DNA of 64,000 bases from Bog-473 sp963753115 (GTDB taxonomy: Bacteria > Actinomycetota > Acidimicrobiia > Acidimicrobiales > RAAP-2). The stretch covers positions 22,417 through 86,416 of the forward strand of contig CAVWBB010000017.1 of assembly GCA_963753115.1 (NCBI GenBank), read 5' to 3'. Positions within the stretch are counted from its first letter, which is position 1. The number at the start of each line of letters is the position of its first letter. A program made the position numbers and the translations under genes. A model generated the notes under the pieces. It saw nothing but the letters and a program-made list of their open reading frames with translations, was not told where the DNA came from and made no database searches. This document shows positions 37,824 through 47,234 of the stretch, piece by piece.

Positions 37824-39056
37824 GTGAGCGTCCGGAGCCGGGCGAAGCACCGCATCCGAAGAAAGCCGCTGGGCCGCCCCTTCGCTCGCCTGTGGTCGGG
37901 CTTTGCACTGGCCAGCTCAGGCGACGGACTGGCGGCCGGGGCCGTCCCCCTGATGGCCGTCGTCGTCAATCCCCACCCGCTGGCCGTCTCGACCGTGGTC
38001 GCCGCGGACAGCCTGCCGTGGCTCCTGTTGGCCCTGCCGGCCGGCGCCTTCGCCGACCGCTTCGAGCGCGGCCCGCTCATGGCGATCTCGAACGTGGTGC
38101 GCGCGCTCGTCATCCTGATCGGCGCGTTCCTGATTCTCGACAACAGGATGACGCTGTTCCTCCTGATCTTCGTCGTGCTGATCAACGCCGGGGCACGCGC
38201 GATCTACTACTCATCGCTGCAGGCGATCGTCCCCGACCTCGTCCCCTCCGATGGGCTCGAATACGCCAACGGTGTGCTGACCGGCACGGAGGCAGCGACG
38301 GAGCATCTCGCCGGCCCCGTCGTCGGGACATGGCTCTTCGCCATGACCAAGGCGGTCCCCTTCTTCGTCGACGCCATCGCGCTGGTGCTGTCCTGCTTCC
38401 CGTTCATCAGCTTCCGCTCGAAGGCGCCCCGGCCCGAGGGGGCATCGACCTCGGCCTGGGAGGGGGCGCGGCTCCTCTTCGCCGACCGCCGCCTCCGGAT
38501 TTTGCTCCTGATGGTCGGCTCGCTGGCCGGTCTGCAGGGGATGGAGGCCGGTGTCCTGGTGCTGCTGGCCACCACCGAATGGGGCATCCGGGAGGGCGCC
38601 TACGGGGTCTTCCTCGCCGCCGGCGCGGCGGGGAACCTCTTCGGAAGCTTGGCGGCGAATTCGCTGGTCCGCCGCTTCGACAGTGCCCGCACCCTCATCG
38701 GGTGCGCCCTCCTCTCCGGCGTGGGCTACCTGGTCATGGCCGTGGCGCAGGGCTGGCAGCTGGCCGGCCCGGCCTTCGCCCTGGTCGGCTTCGCCGTCGG
38801 TGCCGGGTCCGTCGTCGCCATCTCGCTCCGCCAGCGCCTGACCCCCGAGGACCTGATGGGCCGGGTGGGCGGCGCCTGGCGCGGCCTCGTCTGGGGCGCC
38901 GCTCCGGTCGGCGCACTGGCGGCCGGAACCCTCGCCGCCATCAGCGGCCTCCGGTTGCCCCTGGTCATCGCGGGGGCATTGCAGTGTGTTGTTGCGCTGT
39001 TGCTGGCCCGCCCCCTCCTCGAGAGCCTCCGGGAAGGGTCACAGCCAGCCACCTAG
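37824..39056 (+). CDS. MFS transporter (EntS/MFS_3-like exporter)
   Basis: 410-residue major-facilitator protein with about twelve helices. FARLWSGFALASSGDGLAAG opens TM1, LPAGAFADRFERGPLMAISN is the conserved loop 2-3 motif, and AGPVVGTWLFAMTKAVPFF and LRQRLTPEDLMGRVGGAWRG are hallmarks of the EntS-type branch, which contains siderophore and macrolide exporters. Substrate cannot be read. GTG start at 37824. Followed by an 8-bp stem hairpin at 39139-39167. Confidence 0.88.
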   Translation: MSVRSRAKHRIRRKPLGRPFARLWSGFALASSGDGLAAGAVPLMAVVVNPHPLAVSTVVAADSLPWLLLALPAGAFADRFERGPLMAISNVVRALVILIGAFLILDNRMTLFLLIFVVLINAGARAIYYSSLQAIVPDLVPSDGLEYANGVLTGTEAATEHLAGPVVGTWLFAMTKAVPFFVDAIALVLSCFPFISFRSKAPRPEGASTSAWEGARLLFADRRLRILLLMVGSLAGLQGMEAGVLVLLATTEWGIREGAYGVFLAAGAAGNLFGSLAANSLVRRFDSARTLIGCALLSGVGYLVMAVAQGWQLAGPAFALVGFAVGAGSVVAISLRQRLTPEDLMGRVGGAWRGLVWGAAPVGALAAGTLAAISGLRLPLVIAGALQCVVALLLARPLLESLREGSQPAT

Positions 39057-39138
39057 TCCCGGGCCGAAAAGCGCCCGGATCGGGTTCCTCGGGGCGTCCC
39101 ACCGGCGTCGGGCGGCGGCCGGTGCGCACGTTTGGAGC

Positions 39139-39167
39139 GGGAAGGCACGGAATTGCTCGGCCTTCCC
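39139..39167 (+). terminator. hairpin downstream of the MFS gene
   Basis: GGGAAGGC, 13-base loop, GCCTTCCC: perfect 8-bp stem 82 bases after the MFS stop, in the leader of the next gene; terminator or leader structure. Confidence 0.45.
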
Positions 39168-39341
39168 GTGGGAAAACCCCAGTTCAGCGCAGGTACGAGG
39201 GGGTGTCACCGGCGAAATCCCATGTGCGGGCCTCTCAGGAAGCGGTGCAATCTCAAGTCTTGAACAGATTCCGCCGATATTTGGATCGTGTTCGCGCATG
39301 GCGACCAGGCCATTCAGGCGCACGCGAAGCCGGTGGATGCG

Positions 39342-42009
39342 ATGGAGACGACGACTGTTCTCGACGACGGGTCCATCATCGCTGGAACGCTGCCGGACGT
39401 CGCCGCGGCGAACAACGACTCCGCGGAAGAGGCGCGGCCGCAGTGGCAGGTCACCGGAGCCATCTACGCGTTCTCCATCTCCCTCGCCCTCGTCACGATC
39501 GCCCTCTGCCTGAAGGGCCCGCTCCAGGGCCTGGGTCCCATCCGGGAGATCATCCCCGCCGGGGCGATGTTCGCCGTCATCTTCTTGCTCTGGGCGGTGG
39601 CCGACTGGGCGCCGGTGGCGCTGCACTACCGCGGCAACACCGTCCTCTTCGCCCTGGAGGACGGGCCGCTCCTCATCGGGCTGGTCTTCCTCTCCCCCGA
39701 CCTCCTCGTCCTCAGCGCGGCCTGCGCCGCTGCCTTCGTCTTCGCCATCCTTCGCCGCCAGGCAGCCATGAAGGTGACGTTCAACGTCGCCTCCAGCGCA
39801 CTCGCCGTGGCGATCGCCGCCGTCGTGTTCCGCGAGCTGTTGGGAACCCACAGTCCCGTCAGCCTCGTGGGGTGGGCCTCGGCCGCGGCCGCGCTCGTCG
39901 CCAGCCAGCTCGTCTTCCCCCTCACCTTGAAGGTCGTCACCCTGCTCGCCGGCCAGGCCCCGAAGAAGCGGGCGGGCATCCTCCACCTGGCCATCCAGGC
40001 GATGCTGGCGGCAGCGAGCATGTGCCTCGCCTTTGCGTTCCTCGACGCCGCCTGGTTCGACCCGTGGACGACGCTGCCGCTCCTCCTGGTCGCCGCCCTC
40101 ATCATCTTTGCGTACCGGGGCTACGCGCGGCTCTCCCTCCGCTTCTCGTCCCTGCAACACCTCTACGACTTCAGCCGGGCGATGGGAACGGCCAGCCTCG
40201 AGCCATCGTCCATGAGCGTCGACGTCCTGAAGGAGGTCTGCACGGTCATGCGGGCCCGGCGCGCCGAGCTGATCCTGGCCGAGCCTTCGGGCATTCCGCG
40301 CCGGATCTCCTACGACGACCGCGGGCCGTCCGGGGTCGAGCCCATCACCCTGGAGGAAGAGTCGATCGTGACGCAGACGATCTACACCGGTGAGGCCTCC
40401 CTCCACTCCACCGCAGCAGGATGCCGAGGAGAACGTCGACCCGATCGCCGGCCGGTACCACGACGCCGTCGTGGCGCCCCTGATGAACCGGCACACGGCG
40501 ATCGGCGCCATCGTCGCCATCGACCGCGACGAAGAGCTCGACCCCTTCGACGACGACGACCTCCGGCTGTTCGAGACGCTCGTCGCCCACGCCAGCGCCA
40601 GCCTCGAGCGCGCCCGCCTGGTGGAGGAACTGCGCTACGAGGTCGACTCCAAGTCGCACCAGGCCACCCACGACATGCTGACCGGGTTGCCCAACCGGAT
40701 GCTCTTCTTGACCCGGGCCGCCGCCGCCCTGAGCGAGAGCGACGGCGTGGCCATCGTGTTGCTGGACATCGACCGCTTCAAGGACGTCAACGACACGTTG
40801 GGCCACGCCATCGGTGACCGGCTCCTCTGCGAGATCGCCGAGCGGCTGCAGCGCGCCGTCTCCGGTCGGGCCACCGTGGCTCGCCTCGGGGGTGACGAGT
40901 TCGCCCTCGTGATCGCCGACGTGACCGAGCCCGAGCGGGCGGTCGCCATGATGAACGACCTCAACAACGAGATCTCGCGGCCCGTCAAGATGGACGGCCT
41001 GACCCTCTCGGTCACCGCCAGCGCCGGCATCGCCATGGCGCCCGAGCACGGCGAGGACGTGTCCGTGCTGCTGCAGCGCGCCGACATCGCCATGTACATC
41101 GCCAAGGAGCACCGCAGCACGGTCCAGCTGTACTCGGTGGAGCAGGACCAGAGCATGCGGCGCTGGCTCATGCTCGGCGGCCTGCTGACGAACGCGCTGG
41201 AAGAGGGCGGGACCGGGCTCAGCCTGATGTACCAGCCCATCGCGGACGTGGCGTCGCGGCAGATCCAGCAGGTCGAGGCCCTCTGCCGCTGGAACCACCC
41301 CGTCCAGGGAGCCATTCCCCCGGAGGAGTTCATCGGGATCGCCGAGCAGATGGGACTCGTCCCCCAGATCACGGACTTCGTCCTCGCCGAGGGGTGCCGC
41401 CAGCTGGCCGCCTGGCGCGAGGTCGGGATCAACATCGGGCTGGCCGTCAACGTCTCGGGACGAGAGTTCGCCGACGCCACGCTGGTCGACCGGGTCGCCT
41501 CGCAACTGCGCGCGCACGACATTGCGCCCGACATGCTCACGCTCGAGGTGACCGAGACCGAGGTCATGGCCGACCTGGCTCAGGCCAGCAAGGTCCTCGA
41601 CCAGCTGTCCGGCCTGGGCATCAAGATCGGCATCGACGACTACGGCACGGGCTACTCCTCACTGGCCTACCTGCACCGCCTCCCGGTCCACGAGCTGAAG
41701 ATCGACCGCTCCTTCGTGACCAACCTGCCGAACGAGGCGAGCAACCGCATCATCGTCAAGTCCTCCATCACCATGGCGCACTCCCTCGGCCTCCACGTCG
41801 TGGCCGAGGGTGCCGAGGACGAGCTGACCTGCGCCATGCTGGCCGACGCCGGCTGCGACTTCATTCAGGGCTACTACCTGTCCCGCCCGCAGAAGGCCGA
41901 CGACCTCCAGGAGTGGCTCCTGGGCGGCGCGCAGCTCGAGTTCGCCCCGATCGTGGAGATCCCGGGCTCCGAGGGTGCGGCCATGATGCTCCTGTCCAAG
42001 TTCGCCTGA
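39342..42009 (+). pseudogene. membrane GAF-GGDEF-EAL c-di-GMP enzyme, frame break near 40405
   Basis: When repaired, an 888-residue c-di-GMP turnover protein. Eight or so N-terminal helices (AIYAFSISLALVTIALCLKG to LLVAALIIFAYRG) form a MASE-like sensor; then a GAF-like region (LEPSSMSVDVLKEVCTVM, and after the break DAVVAPLMNRHTAIGAIVAI). The GGDEF domain is intact (RLGGDEFALVIAD), and the EAL domain keeps VEALCRWNHP, NVSGREFAD, LEVTETEVM, IDDYGTGYSSLAYL, LKIDRSFV and EGAEDE, so both synthesis and hydrolysis are possible. The break is one extra base around 40405, inside GAF. A GTG at 39288 is an alternative start. Confidence 0.85.
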
Positions 42010-42205
42010 CCCACCCGGGCCGGCGTCAGCGGCGGCGGGGGACAGGCGGCGCCACACGTCGGGGCCGCTGGGTTCACGGCGGGCAATGAGGCCGTGCGCC
42101 CGATGGATGACGCGCCCCCGGCACCCCCGCGCGCACCGATCTCCGGATGCGCTGGTCAACGGGAGCCGAGTTCCGACGCGCCGACCGGCGACCGCGCCGA
42201 CCGCG

Positions 42206-42247
42206 CCGGTGGAGGGACCCGGCGCGAACCGAGTGACCCTCCACCGG
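42206..42247. terminator. 11-bp perfect stem between convergent genes
   Basis: CCGGTGGAGGG at 42206-42216 pairs completely with CCCTCCACCGG at 42237-42247 around a 20-base loop, just before the stop of the minus-strand gene. Strongest hairpin in the window; likely bidirectional terminator. Confidence 0.7.
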
Positions 42248-42254
42248 ACGTCGA

Positions 42255-42894
42255 TCAGACGATGCGGCGCAAGACCAGCTGCGTCCCCTTGCCGGGGAGA
42301 TAGACCTTGCTCAGTTCCTTGTCCACCTTCTGGGCGAAGCTGGTGTCAGCAGCGAGCGCGTCGCCGGCCCGCTGCAGCTCGGCGATCGACGAGTACAGCG
42401 TGATCCATTCGACCATTCCGTAATCCCCGGTCACACCCGTGGCGAACGAGGTGGGACATCCTGTGATCTTCCCCGCGAGCTGTGCGGTCTCCACCCCGAG
42501 CTCGAATGCCCTTCACAATGCCGCCGGGCGCCGTCGTGGTGCGGACGACTCCCGCGTACTGGGCCTCGAGCTCCGCAGCCTTGGGATCGGCGAAGACGAA
42601 CTGCAGCAGGCCGTCGTCGACCGGATCGCCCGACGCGTGGGCGCTGCCTTCTTCGACCAGGGACACGTAACCCGGGTCGGCGATCAGCTTGTCCATCGTC
42701 GTCTCGATCGTCACCAGGTCCTCGAAAATGGAGGTCCAGACGAGGCGGCCGGAGTCGGGCGAGAACACCGTGGTCCACAAATTCACCGGTGCAGCGGCGA
42801 GTTGGTTGACCTTCTCGGTGATCTTGAGTCCCCACGCAAGCTGCTTCTCGGGGTTTCCCGCGCCAAGGCGGACATTGCGGCTGAACAGATACAT
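42255..42894 (-). pseudogene. conserved hypothetical with two ABM-like halves, frame break near 42505
   Basis: About 212 residues when one base is skipped. The first half (YLFSRNVRLGAGNPEKQL, WTTVFSPDSGRLVWTSIFED, LIADPGYVSLVEEG) and the second (GKITGCPTSFATG, YGMVEWITLYSSIAEL, LAADTSFAQKVDKEL) each read as a strand-helix-strand-strand-helix unit, suggesting a tandem dimeric alpha-beta barrel. The first frame is coherent to PGGIVKGI; the next begins ELGVETAQLAGK. No family function known to me. Preceded by a GAGAGGG and an ATG at 42894. Confidence 0.7.
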
Positions 42895-43081
42895 ACGTAT
42901 CCCTCTCGTTCACAGAGCGTGTCGAGCCCCGATGCCCCCCAACGACACCCCACCGACAAGAGAGGAACGAAAATCGTCCGCTGGTCTCTCTCGTCATCAA
43001 CCTACCCCCGTTGCAGCACAACGGGCGAGGGGTCGGCGGTGCCTGAGAATGCCCTGAGACCCTGGCTGCCGCCTCGTCGCC

Positions 43082-44383
43082 CTACGGGCGCCGCCCGTTC
43101 GGCATCAGGTCGTTCTGCCCCCACTGGCCGAGCGTGTTCAGCTGCACGTGGTCGCCGGTGGCCTCCACGATCTCCCCACCGCCGACGTAGATCGCGGTGT
43201 GGTACACCGTCGTCCAGTCGGTCTGGCTGGTCCCCCAGAACACGAGGTCGCCGGCGAGCAACCCGCTCATCGGGACCGGCGCGCCGGCCGTGTGGTACTG
43301 GTCGTCGGACACCCGGGCGAAGCCGATGCCAACGGTCTCCCACGATGCGAGCGCGAGCCCCGAGCAGTCGTAGCCCACCGGGCCGTTGCCGCCCCAGATG
43401 TACGGCTTGCCGAGCTGCGCGAAGGCGAAGAGCACGGCCTTGTCCCCCGGCGTCACCGGGCGGAACATGAGGCCCTGCGTCGGCGGGTTGCCCGTCACGC
43501 CGCCGAACGGGTTGACGGTGCCGTTCTGGTCGACGATCCAGTAGCCGGGACCGCTCTTGGGTGCGACCAGCTTCTCGGCGGGGTCGGGGCTCGGCGCGCC
43601 GCCGGCAGACCCGGCGAACGGGGCGTCCCCGAAGTTGAAGACTCCCCCGTCGGCCGCCAGGAGCCAGTAGCCGAGCCCGTCGGTCGTGGGTGTCATGCCC
43701 GTGATGGGCTGGTTGAGGTGGATGGAGCCCGTCGACCCTTCGAACTGCGCGTCCCCGTAGGAGAAGATGCCGCCGTCGGAGGCGATGAGCCAGTACCCGT
43801 GGCCCGTGGGACTGGGTGCCATGCCGACGATCGGCTGGTTGAGGCGGATCGAGCCGGTGGACCCGTAGAAGGTGGCGTCCCCGTAGGAGAAGATGCCGCC
43901 GTCGGACGCCACGAGCCAGTAGCCGCGGTCGTCGGGTGTCGACGCCATGCCGACGATCGGCTGATTGAGGCGGATGCCCCCCGTCGAACCGAAGAAGGTG
44001 GCATTCCCGTAGGAGAAGATGCCGCCGTCGGACGCCACGAGCCAGTACCCCGCGTCGTTGTGGGTCGGGGTGATCCCGACGATGGGCTTGGCCAGGGACA
44101 CGCCCGCCAGTGAACCCAGGGCGGGGGCGCTGCCGAAGTTCCACACGCCCCCGGCGCTGCTGGCCAACCAGAAACTCGCCGCCGGCTGCTGCGAAGTCTG
44201 CGGGGTGCTCTGCGGCGTCGCGGCAGCCGCGGCCCCCGACAGCCCGGCGCCTCCGATCCCGAGCACGATCGCCGCGCCGAGCGCCAGGCTGCGCAGTATC
44301 GACAGCGCCGATCGGCGACCCTCGGCCCTCCATGCAAACAGGACCCGCCCACAGAGAACCCGCGCTGCTGCCAACTCCACCAT
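43082..44383 (-). CDS. secreted NlpC/P60 peptidoglycan hydrolase with propeller-like repeats
   Basis: 433 residues. A signal peptide (ILRSLALGAAIVLGIGGAGL) precedes about five repeats of roughly 45 residues with the motif GYWLVASDGGIFSYGDA and LNQPIVGMA, probably a beta-propeller wall-binding part. The C-terminal NlpC/P60 domain has the catalytic Cys in GYDCSGLALASW and His in HTAIYVGGG, with the third polar residue near DHVQLNTLG. It should cleave stem peptides in the cell wall. The repeat type is one I associate with Acidimicrobiia. Repeat DNA spans about 43600-44080. Confidence 0.92.
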   Translation of the reverse strand: MVELAAARVLCGRVLFAWRAEGRRSALSILRSLALGAAIVLGIGGAGLSGAAAAATPQSTPQTSQQPAASFWLASSAGGVWNFGSAPALGSLAGVSLAKPIVGITPTHNDAGYWLVASDGGIFSYGNATFFGSTGGIRLNQPIVGMASTPDDRGYWLVASDGGIFSYGDATFYGSTGSIRLNQPIVGMAPSPTGHGYWLIASDGGIFSYGDAQFEGSTGSIHLNQPITGMTPTTDGLGYWLLAADGGVFNFGDAPFAGSAGGAPSPDPAEKLVAPKSGPGYWIVDQNGTVNPFGGVTGNPPTQGLMFRPVTPGDKAVLFAFAQLGKPYIWGGNGPVGYDCSGLALASWETVGIGFARVSDDQYHTAGAPVPMSGLLAGDLVFWGTSQTDWTTVYHTAIYVGGGEIVEATGDHVQLNTLGQWGQNDLMPNGRRP

Positions 44384-44542
44384 TCCCCCTCACTCGCCCG
44401 CGATCCACCCGGGATGAAGCTGAACCTGCGGCAGGCCACATCGAATGGCGCAAACCAGGTGCGGTTCAGTTGCTTCTCTCTCGGCAGCAAGCAGGAACGA
44501 ATTGACCCAATAAACGGACTCTTCGCGGCGCCATGGAATGAA

Positions 44543-44570
44543 CCGGTTGCCGATGTATCGGTTACCGATA
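44543..44570 (+). promoter_or_regulatory. tandem operator for the PadR gene
   Basis: TATCGGT-T-ACCGATA (44556-44570) is a perfect 15-bp palindrome; a near copy CGGTTGCCGAT lies at 44544-44554, 15 bases away. They end 12 bases before the PadR start. Autoregulation by PadR proteins from such sites is common. Confidence 0.7.
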
Positions 44571-44581
44571 TAGAGTAGAGG

Positions 44582-44953
44582 GTGATGACCCGCTCCCAGC
44601 CCGAGGATGCCGCAACGCCCCAGGCAGACGGGCGTTTCTCGGGGTTCGGGCGCTACGCCGGTCCGGCCACCCTGATCCTCTCGAGCCTGGCCGAGGGCCC
44701 CAAGCACGGCTACGCCCTGACCAAGGACATCGAGCGCTTCGCCGGGGTCCGGCTGGCCCCGGGGACGCTGTACGAGGCGCTCAGCCGGCTGGAGGGACAG
44801 GGCCTGATCGAGTCGGTCGAGAGCGACGACCGCAAGCGCCCCTACAAGCTCACCGCCGTCGGCGCCGAGGCGCTGCGCTCCCACCTGGCCACCCAGCGCA
44901 AGATCGCCGATCTGGGGCTCCGCCGCCTCGCCGGCACATGGGGACCGGCATGA
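44582..44953 (+). CDS. PadR family transcriptional regulator
   Basis: 123-residue winged-helix repressor. ATLILSSLAEGPKHGYALTKDIER is the first part of the domain, LAPGTLYEALSRLEGQGLIES the recognition helix, and DDRKRPYKLTAVGAEAL the wing, all standard PadR. Its stop overlaps the start of a membrane protein gene (ATGA), a common pairing in which PadR controls the membrane partner. Two near-identical operator-like palindromes lie just upstream. The start may be GTG 44582 or ATG 44585. Confidence 0.93.
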   Translation: MMTRSQPEDAATPQADGRFSGFGRYAGPATLILSSLAEGPKHGYALTKDIERFAGVRLAPGTLYEALSRLEGQGLIESVESDDRKRPYKLTAVGAEALRSHLATQRKIADLGLRRLAGTWGPA

Positions 44954-45951
44954 GGAGGACGGAATCGGACCTCCAGGACCGGGCACAGCGCCTGCTCCGC
45001 TGGTACCCGAAGGAATGGCGCTCCCGCTACGGCGACGAGTTCGTCGAACTGCTCGTCGCCGACATGGAGGACCGACCTCGTTCGTTCGGGCGCGCGCTCG
45101 ATGTGGCGCGCAACGCCATGGTGGCGCGCTCGGCCGCCGCGGGCCTGGGCGGGCAACCCCTCGACCACGTGGACGGGCAGCGTCGCAGCCTGGTCGCGGT
45201 CGGCGCGGCGCTGTCCATCTTCGTCGTGTTCGCCCTCGCCATCTGGTCCCAGCTCACCATCGGCTGGCAGTGGTCGGCACCGAACGCGGCAGCCACGTCC
45301 TCCGCCATGCTCGTGATGTCGGTGGCGATCGTCGCGTTCGGCGCGCTGTGCGTCGCCGCCGTCATCCCCGTCGTGTGGTCCGTCGCGCACGGGCTCGTCC
45401 GGGAGCGCAGCGGTCGCCTCCTCCGGCCCTTGCTGCTGACCATCGTCGGTCTCGGCATTCTGGTGGTCGGCACGCACCACTTCGCCAACGGCTGGCCCGG
45501 TACCGGTGGTCACCCGTGGGCACACCAAGGCATCGTCCCGGGCGGCGTGGCCGCGTACGCATGGGCCTCCACGTTGTTCGTGACCTCGTACTGGATGCAT
45601 CCGGCCGCTCTGGGCGGCTTCCCCATCGGCGAGGTGGCGTGGATGGTCGTGAGCCCTGTCGCCCTCGCCGCTGCACTCGTGGGCATCGCCAAGCTCGTGC
45701 GCCGGGTCGAGCTCTCGGCCCGTGTCCTCCGCTACGAACGCCGACTGGCCCACGCGGCCACGGTGGCGATGGCCGCCTTCTTCACCGGCGCGGGCCTGTG
45801 GGTGTTCGATGGCGGTCCGGGCCCGCGCAACCTCTTCCACATCGGCGCCATCGACATCGTCGACCTGGTGGCTCTGGCCGTCGCGATGGCGATCACCGGG
45901 CTGGCCCTGCGCAGGGTGTCCCCCGGCTCTCGCCGCCTCTCGGCCCGCTGA
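44950..45951 (+). CDS. membrane protein cotranscribed with PadR
   Basis: 333 residues. A cytoplasmic N-terminus (LLRWYPKEWRSRYGDEFVELL) resembles the segment seen in other PadR-linked membrane proteins. Then about seven helices follow, for example SLVAVGAALSIFVVFALAIW and IGAIDIVDLVALAVAMAITG. No transporter signature is visible. ATG overlaps the PadR stop. Likely a stress- or lipid-related integral membrane protein under PadR control; function unknown. Confidence 0.85.
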   Translation: MRRTESDLQDRAQRLLRWYPKEWRSRYGDEFVELLVADMEDRPRSFGRALDVARNAMVARSAAAGLGGQPLDHVDGQRRSLVAVGAALSIFVVFALAIWSQLTIGWQWSAPNAAATSSAMLVMSVAIVAFGALCVAAVIPVVWSVAHGLVRERSGRLLRPLLLTIVGLGILVVGTHHFANGWPGTGGHPWAHQGIVPGGVAAYAWASTLFVTSYWMHPAALGGFPIGEVAWMVVSPVALAAALVGIAKLVRRVELSARVLRYERRLAHAATVAMAAFFTGAGLWVFDGGPGPRNLFHIGAIDIVDLVALAVAMAITGLALRRVSPGSRRLSAR

Positions 45952-45987
45952 GCCGCGGCACCATCCGTCGCATCCCACTCCCCCACC

Positions 45988-46057
45988 ACACAGAACCTCC
46001 CCCATACACAGACCTCCCCATGACACAGAAGCTCCCCATCTCCCCATGACGCAGAAC
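45988..46057 (+). repeat. 18-bp imperfect repeats over the esterase start, with a 9-codon upstream ORF
   Basis: Units of ACACAGAACCTCCCCATG type occur about three times and a partial fourth. One copy creates ATG 46020, a nine-codon ORF (MTQKLPISP) whose TGA overlaps the esterase ATG at 46046 (ATGA). Confidence 0.8.
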
Positions 46058-47011
46058 GACTCGAGCGAGCGCGAGCCTGACCCCGACCTCGCCGGCCCAC
46101 CTCGGTGGACACGGCGGAAGATCCTGACGCTTGGTCTCGGCAGCGCCGCCGCGCTCGTGGTTGCGGGCGCGGCCGGGGTCGAGCTGGTCTCGCATGGCGT
46201 GCTGCCCGGGAAGCAGGAGCTGGACCAGCTCGACGGCGCGTGCTCCGTCGCCAGTCCCCCCCTTCGGACGTCGGGCGTCGGGCACTCCGTCAGCGGCACC
46301 TTCTCCTCGCAAGCACGCCACCGCACCGTCGGCTACACCATCGCCTGGCCCCCGGGGGCGGCGCCGGGCACTCCCCTGCCGCTCGTCGTCATGCTGCACG
46401 GCTACGGCGGCAACCACACGAACGCACTGTCCGGCATGCGTCCCTGGGAGGCCGTGGCTCTCGTCGTCGACGGGCAACCACTCCCGCCAATGGCGATGGT
46501 GACCGTCGACGGTGGCGGCGGCTACTGGAATCCACATCCAGGCGACGACCCGATGGAGATGGTGATCTCGGAGCTGATTCCCCTGTGCCAGCGCATGAAC
46601 CTCGGACGGAGTCCACACAAGATCGGCACCATGGGCGTCTCCATGGGTGGCTACGGGGCGATCCTGCTGGCGGAGAAGTACCCGGACCTCATCCGCGCCG
46701 TCGCCGCCATCAGCCCGGCGATCTGGACGAGCTACGAAGAAGCACAGGCGGCCAACCCTGGCGCCTACGCGTCGGCCGCGGACTTCGCCGAGGACGACGC
46801 AGTGACGCACGTCGACGCCCTCTCTGCGACGCCGGTGCGGGTGGCCTCGGGCAACGACGACCCCTTCCACCCTGGCGTGGTCGCGCTCGCGCAGGCCCTC
46901 CCGAGATCGTCCACCGTGGTGCTCTCGGCGGGCTGCCACACGGGAGCGTTCTTCACGGCGCAGGAACCCCCGTCCCTCCAGTTCCTGGGGAGACATCTCT
47001 CGTCCGCTTGA
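46046..47011 (+). CDS. exported alpha/beta hydrolase (esterase D-like)
   Basis: 321 residues. An N-terminal WTRRKILTLGLGSAAALVVAG has twin arginines and a hydrophobic stretch, a possible Tat signal. The esterase core shows the oxyanion loop VVMLHGYGGNHTNAL, the nucleophile Ser in GTMGVSMGGYGAILL, the Asp near ASGNDDPFHP and His in SAGCHTGAFF. It resembles esterase-D-like and antigen-85-related hydrolases, so acyl or lipid esters are plausible. The start region is a repeat array with a small upstream ORF that overlaps the ATG. Confidence 0.88.
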   Translation: MTQNDSSEREPDPDLAGPPRWTRRKILTLGLGSAAALVVAGAAGVELVSHGVLPGKQELDQLDGACSVASPPLRTSGVGHSVSGTFSSQARHRTVGYTIAWPPGAAPGTPLPLVVMLHGYGGNHTNALSGMRPWEAVALVVDGQPLPPMAMVTVDGGGGYWNPHPGDDPMEMVISELIPLCQRMNLGRSPHKIGTMGVSMGGYGAILLAEKYPDLIRAVAAISPAIWTSYEEAQAANPGAYASAADFAEDDAVTHVDALSATPVRVASGNDDPFHPGVVALAQALPRSSTVVLSAGCHTGAFFTAQEPPSLQFLGRHLSSA

Positions 47012-47234
47012 CGTCGAACGGGGCCAGCCGCGCAAGATACCCAAGTAGGACGAGGTGTGACCCTGCGGCGGCGGGCGACGAGGACCCGAATCGTCCACCA
47101 GGATCCGGATCTCTGACGTTTGAGCAGAGCCTGAACGCCACTCTCCTCCGCTGAATGCGTCAGAGGACGTTCGCCCACCTCGCCAAGGACCTTGTTCCCT
47201 ATGCGGGTTCACTGCAAATCGGAAGACTGTCCCT

